The notes under the pieces: generated by a model | The model's database searches: none | The model's input: the letters and a program-made list of their open reading frames with translations, nothing else | What the model was told of the DNA's origin: nothing | Shown here: positions 62,844 to 64,000 of the stretch, piece by piece | Numbering within the stretch: position 1 is the first letter of the stretch | Layout of the letters: each line of letters begins with the position of its first letter | Origin: Sphingobacterium spiritivorum | GTDB taxonomy: Bacteria; Bacteroidota; Bacteroidia; Sphingobacteriales; Sphingobacteriaceae | NCBI RefSeq assembly: GCF_016725325.1 | Contig: NZ_CP068083.1 | Span: 1-64,000, forward strand | DNA length: 64,000 bases | Direction: 5' to 3' | Position numbers and translations under genes: made by a program

Positions 62844-64000
62844 TTAGTTCCCCAGTTCGGACATAAACTTAATACGCATCAGCTGAATATCCTCATAGGT
62901 ATAGTCCGCTTCGCCCAGTTCTTTTAATGCCGCTTCTATAGAATCCACTTCTGCACTTTTGAAATAGTCATACACCTCATCCTGGCGATCCTGATCGATC
63001 ATTTCGTCTACAAAATATCCGATATTTAACTTTGTGCCTGAATTGACTATGGATTCTACTTCTTTCAGAAGATCTTCATAGGATACTCCTTTTGATGAAG
63101 CAATATCTTCCAATCCAATCTTACGGTCTATATTCTGGATAATAGAGACTTTCAGCGCTGATTTATTAGCCGTACTCTTGATAACCATATCCTGTGGACG
63201 ATCAATATCATGATCTTCCACATATTTTTTGATGAGTTCGACAAATGGCGCCCCAAACTTAAGAGCCTTACCTGATCCCACACCATGAATCTGTTTCATT
63301 TCATCCATAGAAATCGGATAGCAGGTACACATTTCATCCAGTGAAGGATCCTGAAAGATAACAAATGGCGGAAGAGATTTTTGCTTAGCAATCTTTTTGC
63401 GCAGTTCTTTCAGCATTTTCAACAATTCGGTATCCATGGCTCCAGAGCTTTGCGCCGGCTCTTCAGAACCATCTGCATCAGCCTTTTCCATAGGTCTGTT
63501 GAGAATAAATTTGATGGCATACGGATTATCAATGTACTTACGTCCTCCGTCAGTGAGCATTAACAGACCGTAATGATCGATATCCTTTTTCAGAAAATTA
63601 GCAAGCTCTGCCTGTCTCAGTACAGATTTCCAGTAAATCACCCCTTGTTCTTTACCTTTACCGAACAAAGCATGTTCATCGTGTTTGTAGGCCGACACCG
63701 GTTGATTAGTCTGTCCCATCAGCACATTGATCATGTGCTGATCGTCAAACTTCTCCCCTTGCTCTTTAATGAATCCCAGTATTTTCAGCAGAGACTCCTC
63801 TGCATCAAAATAGGTTTTCTTTGTCTTACAGTTGTCGCACATATTGTTACAACCAGCCTCATCAAAATTTTCACCAAAATAGTGTAGAATCTGTTTACGG
63901 CGACATACGGCTGACTCAGAATAATCTATAACTTCTTTTAATATCTGTGTACCGATTTCACGCTCTGACACCGGCTTATCTTTCATGAATTTGGTCAGCT
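62844..64000 (-). CDS. recQ: ATP-dependent DNA helicase RecQ, C-terminal part (gene runs off the window)
   Basis: The frame continues past 63986 to the last complete codon (LTKF before MKDKPVSEREIG), so the helicase domains lie to the right. Seen here: the RecQ zinc domain (YSESAVCRRKQILHYFGENF with Cys-x3-Arg... then CDNC), the winged-helix RQC domain (LLKILGFIKEQGEKF) and an HRDC domain (LRKKIAKQKSLPPFVIF to SMDEMKQIHGVGSGKALKFG). After that a further C-terminal stretch of about 110 residues is seen, as in the longer Bacteroidota RecQ. It unwinds DNA in recombination repair. Confidence 0.93.
   Translation of the reverse strand, partial: LTKFMKDKPVSEREIGTQILKEVIDYSESAVCRRKQILHYFGENFDEAGCNNMCDNCKTKKTYFDAEESLLKILGFIKEQGEKFDDQHMINVLMGQTNQPVSAYKHDEHALFGKGKEQGVIYWKSVLRQAELANFLKKDIDHYGLLMLTDGGRKYIDNPYAIKFILNRPMEKADADGSEEPAQSSGAMDTELLKMLKELRKKIAKQKSLPPFVIFQDPSLDEMCTCYPISMDEMKQIHGVGSGKALKFGAPFVELIKKYVEDHDIDRPQDMVIKSTANKSALKVSIIQNIDRKIGLEDIASSKGVSYEDLLKEVESIVNSGTKLNIGYFVDEMIDQDRQDEVYDYFKSAEVDSIEAALKELGEADYTYEDIQLMRIKFMSELGN

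Overview
The window reads as chromosomal DNA of a Bacteroidota, most likely a Sphingobacterium-like member of the Sphingobacteriaceae. The basis is the gene content (GH78 rhamnosidase, GMC/Gfo-Idh sugar-oxidation cluster, RND efflux, KdsA, ClpB, a PagL-like lipid A deacylase), promoters with the Bacteroidota -7 box TAnnTTTG, and a weak or absent Shine-Dalgarno sequence before most genes. The genus is inferred, not proven.

Layout. 1-5.6 kb is mostly ordinary chromosome: the end of an MpaB-like oxygenase, an AraC regulator, a tRNA-Gly/tRNA-Leu pair, an S41 protease and a thioredoxin-like protein. 5.8-22 kb looks like an integrative and mobilizable element. It has a tyrosine recombinase with Ser in place of the first catalytic Arg, two excisionase-like helix-turn-helix proteins, a DUF3408 protein, MobC and a relaxase, but no type IV secretion genes. 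Its cargo includes an AbiEii-type toxin with a DUF6922 partner, and a compact six-gene defence operon: an XRE regulator, type III restriction (Res) and modification (Mod), a GIY-YIG nuclease-like protein, a 62-residue helical protein, and an 810-residue ABC/SMC-like ATPase with a CPLC zinc-hook motif. I could not find the attachment sites.

22-25.2 kb is AT-rich and carries small membrane or secreted proteins. Two are tandem paralogues. Between them sits a membrane-protein reading frame with no canonical start codon, and in front is a 22-residue lipoprotein-signal stub. 25.2-27.4 kb is a bacteriophytochrome histidine kinase broken by one in-frame stop.

27.5-64 kb is core-like. It holds a metallophosphoesterase, the HchA deglycase, a GH78 rhamnosidase and a TetR-TolC-adaptor-RND efflux operon with three matching palindromic operators. 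A long minus-strand operon (51.7 to 42.2 kb) combines GMC oxidase, its small subunit, two Gfo/Idh/MocA proteins, a TIM-barrel isomerase, ApbE, a NupG-type transporter and a formylglycine-enzyme-like protein; it probably oxidises sugars or glycosides in the cell envelope. Then follow an AEC carrier, a lipid A deacylase-like protein, a pair of REP-like repeats, tRNA-Thr, clpB, a serine hydrolase, ferritin, kdsA and the C-terminal part of recQ. Both ends of the window cut a gene.
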